Of a stretch of 64,000 nt of DNA, positions 30,172 through 39,804 are shown piece after piece (position 1 is the stretch's first letter; the number at the start of each line of letters is the position of its first letter). Origin of the DNA: Vibrio injensis (GTDB taxonomy: Bacteria > Pseudomonadota > Gammaproteobacteria > Enterobacterales > Vibrionaceae). The position numbers and the translations under genes are program-made. The stretch lies in contig NZ_BDJF01000025.1 in assembly GCF_001895205.1 (NCBI RefSeq), forward strand, positions 1 through 64,000, in the 5' to 3' direction. Under the pieces are notes generated by a model. It was not told the DNA's origin, ran no database searches, and worked only from the letters and a program-made list of their open reading frames with translations.

Positions 30172-30731
30172 GCTTGACTCGTATCCTTTATCTCTGTTTA
30201 TTTTTTGTCGCTGCATGGTCAGGGTATTATCTGCTGGATAAAGATCAATCGACAGCCATTCAAGTGACCCCAAATTTTGAGCTGCCGATGTTTAGCGGCC
30301 AGCATTTAAACAACGTCACCTATAATCAACAAGGTGTACGTAATTACGAAATAATCTCACAACACTTAGATTTTTATGCGGAAAGTGGTAACACAACATT
30401 TGAATATCCCGTTCTTAAAGTGTATCGAGATGGAACAACTCAAGAGTGGCAATTGACCGCGAAGCGCGGAATTCTCACTAAACAGCAGGTGCTGATCCTG
30501 TATGATGACGTTGTGGCCCATAATTTATTAGCCGACTCTGGCTTTGAACGGCTCACCACCAGCAAATTTAGTATTCAGCTTGATAATCGTGACTTTTGGG
30601 CAGACAGCCAAGTTACGTTAATCGGGCCACAGTTTGAAACCCACGGGCAGGCGATGAAAGGTAATTTGTCTGACCATTCGGCTGTTCTCTATAACCATGT
30701 ACAAGGTAGATATGAAACTTTCACACCTTAG
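30168..30731 (+). CDS. lptC: LPS export system protein LptC
   Basis: Bitopic inner-membrane protein linking LptB2FG to LptA. It is 187 aa with one N-terminal membrane helix (about residues 5-22), then a periplasmic beta-jellyroll (VTYNQQGVRNYEIISQHLDFYAESG..., VTLIGPQFETHGQAMKG). The ATGA start overlaps the kdsC stop. The sequence is diverged, as usual for LptC, but context is decisive. Confidence 0.93.
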   Translation: MSLTRILYLCLFFVAAWSGYYLLDKDQSTAIQVTPNFELPMFSGQHLNNVTYNQQGVRNYEIISQHLDFYAESGNTTFEYPVLKVYRDGTTQEWQLTAKRGILTKQQVLILYDDVVAHNLLADSGFERLTTSKFSIQLDNRDFWADSQVTLIGPQFETHGQAMKGNLSDHSAVLYNHVQGRYETFTP

Positions 30732-31209
30732 TCTTTTAGCTTGTTTATTCGCTTCGGCACCGATATTGGCTCTATCTACTGATACCCAACAGCCTATTCA
30801 TATCAACTCAGATAGCCTGCAGTTAGATATGAAGAACAACCGAGTGACCTATATTTCTAATGTTAAACTTGTTCAAGGTAGCATCAACATCAATGCTGAA
30901 CGACTGGTCGTGATTCGTAATCCAGAGAGTGGAAAAATCGAACAAATTGAAAGCTATGGCAATCCTGCTACCTTTTCTCAGTTGACCGACGAAGGAAAAA
31001 CCTTGCATGGTCAAGCAAGGCAGTTGTATTACAAAATGGCTGACGACGAACTGCTGATGATTGATCAAGCAATGCTAGCTCAAGATGACAGCGAGATCCG
31101 TGGCCAGCGAATTCGCTATCAGATTTCCTCACAAAAACTGATCGCTGATGGACAGGGCACGGAACGTGTCTCTACCATTCTTCAACCTCAAGCCGTGCAG
31201 CAAGATTAA
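30712..31209 (+). CDS. lptA: LPS transport periplasmic protein LptA
   Basis: Periplasmic bridge protein carrying LPS from LptC to LptD. From ATG 30712 (AAGGTAGAT upstream) it is 165 aa with a signal peptide ([22 protein letters not shown]). The OstA jellyroll is visible at [38 protein letters not shown]. An upstream ATG at 30697 would spoil the signal peptide. It overlaps the lptC end by 20 nt and is followed 2 nt later by lptB. Confidence 0.94.
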   Translation: MKLSHLSLLACLFASAPILALSTDTQQPIHINSDSLQLDMKNNRVTYISNVKLVQGSININAERLVVIRNPESGKIEQIESYGNPATFSQLTDEGKTLHGQARQLYYKMADDELLMIDQAMLAQDDSEIRGQRIRYQISSQKLIADGQGTERVSTILQPQAVQQD

Positions 31210-31211
31210 TT

Positions 31212-31937
31212 ATGTCGATACTCAAAGCCGAACACTTAGCCAAAAGCTATAAAAAACGTAAAGTTGTCTCCGATGTGAGCCTGCAGGTCGAATCTGGTCA
31301 GATTGTTGGTTTACTTGGCCCTAATGGTGCAGGTAAAACCACCTCATTTTATATGATCGTTGGCTTAGTCGCGCGTGATGAAGGTTCGATCATGATCGAC
31401 GATAAAGACATTAGCATTTTGCCGATGCATAGCCGATCACGATTAGGTATTGGTTATCTGCCTCAAGAGGCTTCTATTTTCCGTAAATTATCGGTTGAAG
31501 ATAACATTATGGCGGTACTGCAAACCCGTGAAGAAATGACCCATGAAGAGCGACAAGATAAACTCGAAGATCTTCTCGAAGAGTTTCATATTCAACATAT
31601 TCGTCACAGTGCGGGCATGGCACTATCAGGTGGTGAACGCCGCCGAGTAGAAATAGCCCGCGCATTGGCTGCCAATCCGAAATTTATCTTACTCGATGAG
31701 CCATTTGCTGGCGTCGATCCGATTTCAGTCATTGATATTAAGAAAATCATTGAGCACCTACGCGATCGTGGACTGGGTGTGCTGATCACTGACCATAACG
31801 TACGAGAAACCCTCGACGTGTGTGAGAAAGCCTATATTGTCAGTCAAGGCCGTTTGATTGCCGAAGGGACACCACATGAAGTCCTCAATAATGAACAAGT
31901 AAAACAGGTTTATCTTGGTGAACAATTCCGTCTATGA
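31212..31937 (+). CDS. lptB: LPS export ABC transporter ATPase LptB
   Basis: ATPase that powers LPS extraction through LptF and LptG. It is 241 aa. Walker A is GPNGAGKTT at 36-44, the Q-loop lies in [14 protein letters not shown], the signature is [16 protein letters not shown], and Walker B is [13 protein letters not shown]. The conserved C-terminal tail is present. It is the last gene of the kdsDC-lptCAB run before rpoN, as in most gammaproteobacteria. Confidence 0.97.
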   Translation: MSILKAEHLAKSYKKRKVVSDVSLQVESGQIVGLLGPNGAGKTTSFYMIVGLVARDEGSIMIDDKDISILPMHSRSRLGIGYLPQEASIFRKLSVEDNIMAVLQTREEMTHEERQDKLEDLLEEFHIQHIRHSAGMALSGGERRRVEIARALAANPKFILLDEPFAGVDPISVIDIKKIIEHLRDRGLGVLITDHNVRETLDVCEKAYIVSQGRLIAEGTPHEVLNNEQVKQVYLGEQFRL

Positions 31938-32036
31938 TTACAGTATGACTACTGAACAATGATCAGTAGGATAGGCATTCACGTCACAGGATAAACATCA
32001 AGTAAGGCATCACCTAGACAAGGTAGTTAATACTGA

Positions 32037-33494
32037 ATGAAACCTTCATTACAGCTCAAGCTTGGTCAACAGTTAGCCATGACTCCCCAGTTGCAGCAAG
32101 CTATCCGTTTGCTGCAACTCTCTACCTTGGATCTACAACAAGAGATCCAAGAAGCTTTGATCTCTAACCCGCTACTCGATGTTGAAGAGACCATTGAAGA
32201 GTTCTCCGCTAACGACAACTCTGTGCGCAATAATGAAGACCCAGCTCCCAGTGCAGAGGCCAGTGAACCGGAAGACAGTTCACAATTAATCGAAAAGTCA
32301 GAAATCAGCGCCGAGCTAGAAATGGACGCTAGTTGGGATGACGTCTACAGCGCCAACACTGGCAGCACAGGGTTAGCCTTAGACGATGATTTACCCATTT
32401 ACCAAGGCGAAACCACCGAAACACTGCAAGATTATTTATTATGGCAACTCGATCTCACCCCTTTTAGCGATACTGATCGTACTATCGCTCGGGCATTAAT
32501 CGACGCGATCGACGATCACGGTTACCTCACTGTCCCGCTGAGTGATATTTTAGAAAACTTCGCAGAACAAGAGATCGAGCTGGACGAAGTAGAAGCGGTT
32601 CGCAAACGTATCCAACAATTTGATCCTCTTGGTGTCGCTTCGATCAATCTGCAAGATTGCTTGCTACTGCAATTGGCAACCTATCCAAGCGACACCCCTT
32701 GGTTAAATGAAGCTAAGCTGTTGCTCACCGATTACATCGATCTGTTAGGCAATCGTGACTTTAAATTGATTGTTAAAGAGAGCAAACTCAAAGAAGAAGC
32801 TTTACGCGATGCGCTACAACTGATTCAACAGTTAGATCCTCGCCCTGGCAACCGAATCTCTCAAGAGCAAGCGGAATATGTTGTGCCAGACGTGTCGGTT
32901 TATAAAGATCGAGGCAAATGGCAAGTCAGCATTAATCCCGATAGCGTCCCGAAATTAAAGATCAATCAGCAATACGCTAGTCTTGCCCGAGGTAATAATC
33001 CCGATAGCAACTATATTCGTTCTAATTTGCAAGAGGCAAAGTGGTTAATTAAGAGCCTTGAAAGCCGAAACGAGACCTTGCTCAAAGTTGCCAAGTGCAT
33101 AGTTGAACATCAGCGCGATTTCTTCGAATATGGCGAAGAAGCGATGAAGCCGATGGTACTGAATGACGTAGCACTGATTGTGGAGATGCATGAATCGACC
33201 ATTTCTCGAGTAACAACTCAGAAGTACATGCACACTCCACGGGGTATTTTTGAACTGAAGTACTTTTTCTCAAGTCATGTCAGTACCGATAATGGCGGAG
33301 AGTGTTCATCGACTGCGATTCGCGCCCTGATTAAAAAATTGGTGGCGGCAGAAAACCCAGCGAAACCATTAAGTGATAGCAAAATCGCAGCCCTACTCGC
33401 TGATCAAGGGATTCAGGTAGCAAGACGGACAATTGCGAAATACCGTGAATCCTTGGCGATTGCGCCCTCGAGTCAGCGGAAACGCCTGTTATAA
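32037..33494 (+). CDS. rpoN: RNA polymerase factor sigma-54
   Basis: Alternative sigma factor for enhancer-dependent promoters; in Vibrio it controls flagella, nitrogen use and quorum-sensing small RNAs (family knowledge). It is 485 aa. Region I is Gln/Leu-rich ([21 protein letters not shown]), an acidic region II follows (about 50-125), then the core-binding and helix-turn-helix domains. The RpoN box [10 protein letters not shown] is at 462-471. The ribosome-binding site is poor (AAGGT 12 nt upstream). It heads rpoN-hpf-ptsN-rapZ-npr. Confidence 0.97.
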   Translation: MKPSLQLKLGQQLAMTPQLQQAIRLLQLSTLDLQQEIQEALISNPLLDVEETIEEFSANDNSVRNNEDPAPSAEASEPEDSSQLIEKSEISAELEMDASWDDVYSANTGSTGLALDDDLPIYQGETTETLQDYLLWQLDLTPFSDTDRTIARALIDAIDDHGYLTVPLSDILENFAEQEIELDEVEAVRKRIQQFDPLGVASINLQDCLLLQLATYPSDTPWLNEAKLLLTDYIDLLGNRDFKLIVKESKLKEEALRDALQLIQQLDPRPGNRISQEQAEYVVPDVSVYKDRGKWQVSINPDSVPKLKINQQYASLARGNNPDSNYIRSNLQEAKWLIKSLESRNETLLKVAKCIVEHQRDFFEYGEEAMKPMVLNDVALIVEMHESTISRVTTQKYMHTPRGIFELKYFFSSHVSTDNGGECSSTAIRALIKKLVAAENPAKPLSDSKIAALLADQGIQVARRTIAKYRESLAIAPSSQRKRLL

Positions 33495-33517
33495 GGCCCA
33501 ACAGAGAAGGAATGTCT

Positions 33518-33805
33518 ATGCAAATCAATATCCAAGGCCACCACATTGATCTTACCGATGCAATGCAAGACTATGTTCATTCGAAGTTTCAAAAGCTTGA
33601 GCGTTTTTTCGAGCATATCAATACCACTCAAGTGATTTTACGGGTTGAAAAACTTCGTCAGATCGCCGAAGCTACGCTCCACGTAAACCAGGGAGAAATC
33701 CACGCAACGGCAGACGATGAAAATATGTATGCCGCGATCGACAGTTTAGTGGATAAACTCTCTCGTCAACTCAACAAGCATAAAGAAAAGCTAAGTAGCC
33801 ATTAA
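33518..33805 (+). CDS. hpf: Ribosome hibernation-promoting factor HPF
   Basis: Short-form HPF, 95 aa exactly as in E. coli. It binds the 30S subunit and with RMF promotes 100S dimers in stationary phase. Family motifs are INIQGHHIDLTDAM, KLERFFEHIN, ATLHVNQGEIHATADDENMYAAIDSLVDKL. ATG 33518 is chosen because AAGGA is 7-8 nt upstream; the ATG at 33512 is too close to it. It follows rpoN by 23 bp and ptsN begins right after it. Confidence 0.94.
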   Translation: MQINIQGHHIDLTDAMQDYVHSKFQKLERFFEHINTTQVILRVEKLRQIAEATLHVNQGEIHATADDENMYAAIDSLVDKLSRQLNKHKEKLSSH

Positions 33806-33806
33806 C

Positions 33807-34259
33807 ATGCAATTAAGCGAAGTACTCTCATTGGACTGCACCAAAAGTGCAGTCCAATGTTCTAGCAAGAAACGAGCATTAGAAATCATCAGTGAAGTCG
33901 CGGCTCAACATACTGGTCAAAATGCCACTGAGCTGTTTGAATGCATGCTCAGTCGTGAAAAAATGGGCAGTACTGGCATCGGTAATGGTATTGCAATTCC
34001 CCATGCCCGAATGACTGACAGTGACAAGGCCGTCGCCGTGTTGATTCAATGCGCAGAACCGATTGAGTTTGATGCTATTGATAACCGACCGGTTGATCTT
34101 CTGTTTGCTTTACTGGTTCCAGAAGAACAGTGTAAAGAGCATCTGAAGACCTTATCTTGCATGGCCGAACGCCTCAACGATAAGCAAATTCTTAAGCAGC
34201 TCAGACACGCCGAAAGCGACCAAGAGCTATACGATATTATGCTCAATCAACCTCAGTAG
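33807..34259 (+). CDS. ptsN: PTS IIA-like nitrogen regulatory protein PtsN
   Basis: EIIA-Ntr, terminal phosphoacceptor of the nitrogen PTS, regulating potassium and nitrogen physiology. It is 150 aa; the phospho-His is in GIAIPHARM (His 66). It follows hpf with a 1-nt gap. An oddity: codons 9-17 form a perfect 11-bp inverted repeat (see the hairpin entry), which could fold in the mRNA just after the start. Confidence 0.95.
   Translation: MQLSEVLSLDCTKSAVQCSSKKRALEIISEVAAQHTGQNATELFECMLSREKMGSTGIGNGIAIPHARMTDSDKAVAVLIQCAEPIEFDAIDNRPVDLLFALLVPEEQCKEHLKTLSCMAERLNDKQILKQLRHAESDQELYDIMLNQPQ
33831..33857 (+). repeat. Perfect 11-bp inverted repeat inside ptsN
   Basis: Arms TTGGACTGCAC (33831-33841) and GTGCAGTCCAA (33847-33857), loop CAAAA. 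It begins 24 nt into ptsN and has no T tract after it, so it is not a classical terminator. It may be an mRNA processing or translational control element between hpf and ptsN-rapZ, or chance. Confidence 0.6.
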
Positions 34260-34267
34260 GTCTTGTG

Positions 34268-35128
34268 ATGCGTTTAATTGTAGTGAGTGGTCAATCTGGC
34301 GCGGGAAAAAGTGTCGCCTTACGAGTCCTTGAAGACTTAGGTTATTATTGTGTCGATAACCTGCCCGTTAGCTTATTAGATGCCTTCATTCAATCGGTAC
34401 AAGGCAGCAAGCAGAATGTTGCCGTGAGTATCGATATACGCAACTTACCGAAAGAACCGAGTTTGGTAGAAGATGTTTTAGACCAACTCAAAAAAAATAA
34501 TGACGTCAGTGTACTCTTTCTGGATGCCAGCAAAGAGACACTACTCAAACGCTACAGTGAAACACGTCGTATTCATCCCTTATCACTACAGGATGATAAA
34601 CCGATCTTAGCTCAAGCTATCGAGCGGGAAAGATGCTTATTAGCACCATTAAAAGAGCAAGCGGATTTATTACTAGACAGCAGTAATCAATCTTTGCATG
34701 AGCTGAGTGAGACCGTACGTATGCGTGTTGAAGGAAGGGAACGGCGTGATTTAGTCATGGTCTTCCAGTCCTTCGGCTTTAAATATGGCATTCCAAGCGA
34801 TGCGGATTACGTGTTTGATGTGCGTTTTTTGCCCAATCCTCACTGGCAACCGGATTTACGCCCCCTTACTGGACTTGATGCCCCAATCAAATCATTTCTT
34901 GAAAGTCACAATGATGTCATTGAGCTAAAACTGCATATTCAGCATTTTTTTGAATATTGGTTGCCGCAGTTGGAAAAAAACAATCGCAGCTATTTAACCA
35001 TTGCCATTGGCTGTACGGGCGGCAAGCATCGCTCTGTGTATCTGACTCAGCAACTCGGGGAATACTTCGCTCAGCTTGGTCATCAGGTCCAAATACGCCA
35101 TCATTCATTAGAGAAACACCAAGGATAA
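34268..35128 (+). CDS. rapZ: RNase adapter protein RapZ
   Basis: In E. coli RapZ binds small RNA GlmZ and guides RNase E to it, controlling GlmS synthesis. It is 286 aa from ATG 34268; a GTG one codon upstream is in frame. The N-terminal P-loop is GQSGAGKS at 8-15. The C-terminal RNA-binding domain has the conserved [12 protein letters not shown]. It sits between ptsN and npr, the standard order. Confidence 0.95.
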   Translation: MRLIVVSGQSGAGKSVALRVLEDLGYYCVDNLPVSLLDAFIQSVQGSKQNVAVSIDIRNLPKEPSLVEDVLDQLKKNNDVSVLFLDASKETLLKRYSETRRIHPLSLQDDKPILAQAIERERCLLAPLKEQADLLLDSSNQSLHELSETVRMRVEGRERRDLVMVFQSFGFKYGIPSDADYVFDVRFLPNPHWQPDLRPLTGLDAPIKSFLESHNDVIELKLHIQHFFEYWLPQLEKNNRSYLTIAIGCTGGKHRSVYLTQQLGEYFAQLGHQVQIRHHSLEKHQG

Positions 35129-35135
35129 TCCCCTT

Positions 35136-35414
35136 ATGGCACACGAGCATCGTACGGTCTTTATTCAAAATAAACTTGGGCTGCATGCGCGAGCTGCCGT
35201 TAAACTGGTCGAACTCGCCCAATCTTTTCAAGCGGTAATTACCATTAAAGGTGAAGATGATAAGCAAGCCACCGCCGACAGTGTGATGGGGTTACTGATG
35301 CTTGAGTCGGCGCAAGGACAGAGAATCTCTATTTGTGCCGATGGTGACGATGCCAGTACCGCTCTCGATGCCGTATGCCAACTGATTGAAAGCAAATTTG
35401 ATGAGGCCGAATAA
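35136..35414 (+). CDS. npr: Phosphocarrier protein NPr
   Basis: HPr-like carrier (ptsO) of the nitrogen PTS that passes phosphate from EI-Ntr to PtsN. It is 92 aa, with the phospho-His in LGLHARAA (His 17). It follows rapZ by 7 bp and ends the rpoN cluster. No ptsP gene is in the window. Confidence 0.94.
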   Translation: MAHEHRTVFIQNKLGLHARAAVKLVELAQSFQAVITIKGEDDKQATADSVMGLLMLESAQGQRISICADGDDASTALDAVCQLIESKFDEAE

Positions 35415-35480
35415 ACCTCGTTGTCTAGCCTTAACTTATCTCCATCTTCGCTTTTTGATTAGCGTCTAACCAGATTAACA

Positions 35481-35509
35481 TTGACGGCTCCAATATCTTC
35501 AGGTTACTT
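35481..35509 (+). promoter_or_regulatory. Candidate mgtE promoter
   Basis: TTGACG (35481-35486), 17-bp spacer, TTACTT (35504-35509), in the 157-bp gap between npr and mgtE. The -10 is poor. A second option is TTGATT at 35509 with TATTCT 15 bp downstream. Confidence 0.35.
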
Positions 35510-35571
35510 GATTCCTAAATTAAGTTACTATTCTGTTTATTGTCAGAACTTAATAACCGTGAGGAGGAAGC

Positions 35572-36927
35572 ATGGCCGAACCGATTGAATTTGACCAAGC
35601 TCACAACACCCTCCAAGAAATTACCGAAGCCCTCGAAAATGGTCGCTTTGTTCATGTGCGCAGACAACTGCAGGACATGGAACCTGAAGATATTGCCCAC
35701 CTGTTAGAAGCCTCTCCCCGCAAAGCTCGTGATGTTTTGTGGCAATTGACCGACCCAGAAGATTACGGTGAGATCCTTGAAGAGCTCAACGAAGACGTCA
35801 AAGATGCGTTAGTCTCAAAGATGGCTCCGGAGATGCTCATCGAAGCAACCGAAGGGATGCACAGTGACGATTTAGCTTACGTCCTGCGTAGCTTACCTGA
35901 TGATGTTTCACGTGAAGTATTAGCCCAAATGGACGCTGCCGAGCGTCAGCGTGTTGAAACAGCGCTATCTTATCCAGAAGACACCGCTGGCGGTCTAATG
36001 AACACCGACGTCATCACCATTCGTGGTGATGTGGATGTCGATGTTGTACTGCGTTATTTACGCATGAAAGGCCAACTGCCCTATGCCACAGACTCACTGT
36101 ACGTCATCGATCAAGAGAGTCAACTGATTGGCTATCTGCCTTTAGCTACGCTAATCACGACTCAACCAGATATTCAAGTTAGTGAGGTGATGGAGGATGC
36201 CGATGAGGCAATTAAAGTCGATGCCAAAGCCTCAGATGTCGCCAGCCTGTTTGAACGCCGCAACTGGGTTTCTGCTCCGGTGGTCGATGAGAACCAACAT
36301 TTAGTCGGCCGAATTACTATCGATGATGTGGTGGATGTGATTCGTGAAGATGCCGAGCACTCGATGATGAGTATGGCGGGTATGAACGACGATGAAGACA
36401 CCTTTGCTCCGGTGTTAAAATCGACTCGAAAACGCAGTGTTTGGCTGGGTGCTAACGTCCTAGCTGCCCTGACTGCCGCTTCGGTGTCAAATATGTTTGA
36501 AGCAACATTAGAACAAATGGCTGCCATCGCGATTCTAATGACCATCGTTCCTTCGATGGGAGGCGTGGCTGGTAATCAAACGGTAGCACTGGTGATCCGT
36601 GGATTGGCTCTTGGTCATATTGGTGACAGTAATAAACGCGAGCTATTGCTTAAAGAGGCAGCGATCGGTTTTTTTAATGGCATATTATGGGCACTGATCA
36701 TTGGCGCGATTGTCGTATTATGGAAAGGAGAATGGCTATTGGGCGGGATTATTTCTGCGGCCATGATGGCCAACCTATTCATAGCTGGCGTTGCGGGTGT
36801 GACTATTCCAATCTTGCTCAAAAAAATGAATATCGACCCAGCATTGGCTGGAGGTATGGCATTAACTACGGTGACCGATGTAGTCGGTTTATCGGTTTTC
36901 TTGGGTTTAGCCACGTTACTGATTTAA
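35572..36927 (+). CDS. mgtE: Magnesium transporter MgtE
   Basis: Mg2+ channel with cytoplasmic gating domains, 451 aa. The N domain (about residues 20-130) has LEDMEPEDIAHLLE-like helices, two CBS domains follow (about 135-260), then a plug helix and five membrane segments (about 285-450) with the conserved MGGVAGNQT. GAGGAGGAAGC before the ATG gives a strong ribosome-binding site. It stands alone and ends at a shared terminator with pmbA. Confidence 0.95.
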   Translation: MAEPIEFDQAHNTLQEITEALENGRFVHVRRQLQDMEPEDIAHLLEASPRKARDVLWQLTDPEDYGEILEELNEDVKDALVSKMAPEMLIEATEGMHSDDLAYVLRSLPDDVSREVLAQMDAAERQRVETALSYPEDTAGGLMNTDVITIRGDVDVDVVLRYLRMKGQLPYATDSLYVIDQESQLIGYLPLATLITTQPDIQVSEVMEDADEAIKVDAKASDVASLFERRNWVSAPVVDENQHLVGRITIDDVVDVIREDAEHSMMSMAGMNDDEDTFAPVLKSTRKRSVWLGANVLAALTAASVSNMFEATLEQMAAIAILMTIVPSMGGVAGNQTVALVIRGLALGHIGDSNKRELLLKEAAIGFFNGILWALIIGAIVVLWKGEWLLGGIISAAMMANLFIAGVAGVTIPILLKKMNIDPALAGGMALTTVTDVVGLSVFLGLATLLI

Positions 36928-36949
36928 CCCGATCATGGTCATATTAGAG

Positions 36950-36990
36950 CCCCTAAAGCGCTAATCAACGCCAGCACTTTAGGGGTTATT
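36950..36990. terminator. Bidirectional terminator between mgtE and pmbA
   Basis: Arms CCCCTAAAG (36950-36958) and CTTTAGGGG (36977-36985), with a further GCT/AGC pairing in the loop, followed by TTATT. It lies between convergent genes, 22 bp from the mgtE stop and 12 bp from the pmbA stop. Confidence 0.7.
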
Positions 36991-36997
36991 GATTGGG

Positions 36998-38341
36998 CTA
37001 TTCACCAGCCACTTTCATTGATTCAATCAACATCGAACCTGTTTGAATTTGCGAACGCGTTTCGACGTCCGTCCCAACCGCCAGCAATTGCTTAAACATG
37101 GTTTTTAAGTTACCAGCAATGGTTACCCCCGAAACGGGATACTGAATTTGACCATTTTCAACCCAGAACCCTGCCGCGCCACGCGAATAATCCCCAGTCA
37201 CTGTATTAACACCTTGTCCCATCACTTCAGTAACCAATAAACCGTTACCTAATGTTTTGAGTAACTGATCGAAATCTTGCCCAGTAGAGGTAACAAACCA
37301 GTTATGGATTCCCCCCGCATGCCCTGTTGGTTGCATGTTCATCTTCCGTGCAGCGTAGCTGGTTAATAAGTACGTTGCCAGAACCCCATCGGTGATGATC
37401 TCTCGGTCAATTGTCGCCACGCCTTCGCTATCAAAAGGTGTCGATGCAAGACCACGTAATAAATGAGGACGCTCATTAATCGTGAACCAACTCGGTAAAA
37501 TTTGCTGACCTAAATGATCCAATAAGAAAGAGGATTTACGGTACAAACTGCCACCACTGATCGCTGTCACTAAGTGGCCCATTAAACCCGTGGCGACATC
37601 AGCAGCAAACATCACTGGATATTGGCCGGTTTTTAGTTGACGAGCATCCAAACGCTGAATGGTTTTTTCTGCCGCTTGCTGACCAACAAACTGAGGCGTC
37701 CATAAATCGTCTCGATGACGTGCCACCGTATAGCTGTAATCTCGCTCCATCTCGCCATTTTTGCCTTCACCGATAACGCTACAACTGATGCTGTGGCGGC
37801 TTGAAGCATAACTGGCTAATAAACCATGACTATTGCCATACACTTTAACGCCGTAATGGCTGTCGTAACTCGCACCATCACTTTGCTTGATTTTACTGCT
37901 GTAATTGAGGGCTTCACGCTCGGCAGCAATGGCAATCGAAGCAGCGCGATCAGGGTTTGGCTCATCAGGATGAAACAAATCTAAATCTGGGATATCTTTA
38001 ACCATCAACGCTTTGGGTGCCGGACCAGCGTAGGGATCCTCTGAGGTATAGTGAGCGATATCCAAAGCCGCTAACACGGTCTGCTGAATGGCTTTTTCAC
38101 TCAAATCCGAGGTTGAGGCGCTGCCTTTACGTTGGCCTCGATAAACCGTGATCCCCAAGGCACCATCGCTATTAAATTCAACGTTTTCCACTTCACACAT
38201 ATGAGTGGAGACACTTAATCCGGTACTTTTGCTGATTGCGACTTCGACGGCATCTGCTTGAGCAGAGGCCATATCGAGCGCTTTAGCGACGGCCGCTTCA
38301 AGTTCGGCACGCTGGAGCATCACTTGTTGTCTAATATCCAT
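36998..38341 (-). CDS. pmbA: Metalloprotease PmbA (TldE)
   Basis: Partner of TldD in the TldD/E protease that matures microcin B17 and acts on CcdA in E. coli. It is 447 aa. Family features are [14 protein letters not shown] near the N-terminus, the G-rich [10 protein letters not shown] segment, and the C-terminal [29 protein letters not shown]. As expected for TldE, it lacks the zinc-binding HEXXXH motif of TldD. It is divergent from darP. Confidence 0.95.
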   Translation of the reverse strand: MDIRQQVMLQRAELEAAVAKALDMASAQADAVEVAISKSTGLSVSTHMCEVENVEFNSDGALGITVYRGQRKGSASTSDLSEKAIQQTVLAALDIAHYTSEDPYAGPAPKALMVKDIPDLDLFHPDEPNPDRAASIAIAAEREALNYSSKIKQSDGASYDSHYGVKVYGNSHGLLASYASSRHSISCSVIGEGKNGEMERDYSYTVARHRDDLWTPQFVGQQAAEKTIQRLDARQLKTGQYPVMFAADVATGLMGHLVTAISGGSLYRKSSFLLDHLGQQILPSWFTINERPHLLRGLASTPFDSEGVATIDREIITDGVLATYLLTSYAARKMNMQPTGHAGGIHNWFVTSTGQDFDQLLKTLGNGLLVTEVMGQGVNTVTGDYSRGAAGFWVENGQIQYPVSGVTIAGNLKTMFKQLLAVGTDVETRSQIQTGSMLIESMKVAGE

Positions 38342-38452
38342 CTCTCATCCATAACTAATTGAGCTTTTATCGTCTTAGGATAACAAGAATTTCGCTTTCT
38401 CCCCACGATTCTTGCTAAAATAGCAGAGATAAATAACTAATTAGTGAAGACT

Positions 38453-38980
38453 ATGGCGCGTAAAAATCAGAAAGCCCCTTGGGAAGAGGAAGAAGAGATC
38501 ATCTTAGTCAGTAAGACTGAGCTGAAAAATGACATGATCGTCCTACAAAAGCTCGGTGAAGAGTTGGTTGAGTTAAAACCATCCGCCTTGCAAAAAGTAC
38601 CGCTACCGGAAGAGTTAGCCGAAGCAGTAAAAGATGCGCAACGCTTTAAAAACGAAGCTCGCCGCCGTCAATTACAGTACATTGGTAAAATGATGCGCCA
38701 CATTGATCCAGAGCCAATTCAAATTGCTTTGGATAAACTGCGCAATAAACACGCTCAGACTACCGCTATCTTGCATAAAATAGAGCAATGGCGCGATAAG
38801 ATTGTTGAACAAGGTGATAGCGCGATCGAAGCTTTAATGGAGCACTATCCGGAAGCCGATAGACAGCGTTTACGCCAATTGGCTCGTCAAGCCAGTAAAG
38901 AGAAACAAGGTCAAAAGCCACCTAAAGCGGCACGAGAAATTTATCAGATGATCAAAACCCTTTATGGGCAAGATAGCTAG
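38453..38980 (+). CDS. darP: Ribosome biogenesis factor DarP (YjgA)
   Basis: DUF615 protein associated with late 50S assembly. It is 175 aa, highly charged and helical. The N-terminus [28 protein letters not shown] and the C-terminal [11 protein letters not shown]...[13 protein letters not shown] are the family landmarks. The frame opens three codons upstream at GTG 38444; ATG 38453 fits the family better. Divergent from pmbA, its usual neighbour. Confidence 0.92.
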   Translation: MARKNQKAPWEEEEEIILVSKTELKNDMIVLQKLGEELVELKPSALQKVPLPEELAEAVKDAQRFKNEARRRQLQYIGKMMRHIDPEPIQIALDKLRNKHAQTTAILHKIEQWRDKIVEQGDSAIEALMEHYPEADRQRLRQLARQASKEKQGQKPPKAAREIYQMIKTLYGQDS

Positions 38981-39004
38981 ACTTCTCAGCTGCCAACATA
39001 AAGC

Positions 39005-39054
39005 CATTCGCCTTCAATCACCTCAACCAGCTAAGGGATTGAAGGCCAAATGGT
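39005..39054. terminator. Hairpin between convergent darP and thiQ
   Basis: Perfect 10-bp arms GCCTTCAATC (39011-39020) and GATTGAAGGC (39038-39047), extended by CCATT/AATGG across one mismatch. There is no T run on either side, so termination is not certain; no gene fits here. Confidence 0.45.
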
Positions 39055-39087
39055 GCAAGGTCACCGCTGACCACTACTCGTCACCAA

Positions 39088-39801
39088 TTAGCAACGATGA
39101 CTTCCTGCACGGACAAATTCGCTAAATAATGGGTGGATATTCTGCTCATGCAGCTGTTCAATCTCGCCGGTTACCTGAACTTCACCTTGAGCTAAAAACG
39201 CAAAATCACTGGCGATCATTTTCGCATCGTTGAGATGATGAGTTACCATCAAAATCGTGACCGCTCGTGCTTTAGCTAATGATTTAACTAATTGCAGCAT
39301 TTCTTCACGCAATAACGGGTCGAGCGCCGAAAACGGTTCATCCAATAACCAAATCGGATGAGATTGTACAAAACATCGAGCCAAGGCTACCCGTTGTTTT
39401 TGTCCACCAGAAAGTTGCTCCGGCAAACGCGTTACAAGTGCCTCAAGCCCCACTTGCCTTGCTGCCTCAACCACTTGTTGCTGTTCGATATCGGTTAATT
39501 TAAGACTCGGGTTCAAACCCAAGGCAATATTGTCCCAGACGGTGAGGTGATTAAATAAATTGTGGTCTTGAAACAACATTGCGAAAGGTCGCTGATGCGG
39601 TAATTTACCAAGCACAGAATCCCCTGCGACCTCAATCTGACCACTCAGTGGTTCGATAAAACCGGCAATCAAACTAAGCAGTGTTGATTTCCCTGCTCCA
39701 CTCGGCCCCATTAAAGCCGTAATACTGCCTTGTTTAATGGTTAAATCAAACGTGAAACACTCATCTTGATATTGGTAAGTGAGCTTTACAACGTTTAGCA
39801 T
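39088..39801 (-). CDS. thiQ: Thiamine ABC transporter ATPase ThiQ
   Basis: ATPase of the ThiBPQ importer for thiamine and its phosphates. It is 237 aa. Walker A is GPSGAGKST at 32-40, the Q-loop lies in PFAMLFQDHNLF, the signature is LSGGQKQRVALARC, and Walker B is IWLLDEPFSALDP. It starts 3 nt after thiP and is the last gene of the TPP-riboswitch operon. Confidence 0.95.
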   Translation of the reverse strand: MLNVVKLTYQYQDECFTFDLTIKQGSITALMGPSGAGKSTLLSLIAGFIEPLSGQIEVAGDSVLGKLPHQRPFAMLFQDHNLFNHLTVWDNIALGLNPSLKLTDIEQQQVVEAARQVGLEALVTRLPEQLSGGQKQRVALARCFVQSHPIWLLDEPFSALDPLLREEMLQLVKSLAKARAVTILMVTHHLNDAKMIASDFAFLAQGEVQVTGEIEQLHEQNIHPLFSEFVRAGSHRC

Positions 39802-39804
39802 GAC

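Noticed and set aside
35429-35480. Weak hairpin CGCT/AGCG after npr as terminator of the rpoN cluster
   Set aside because: The stem has only 4 bp; support is insufficient.
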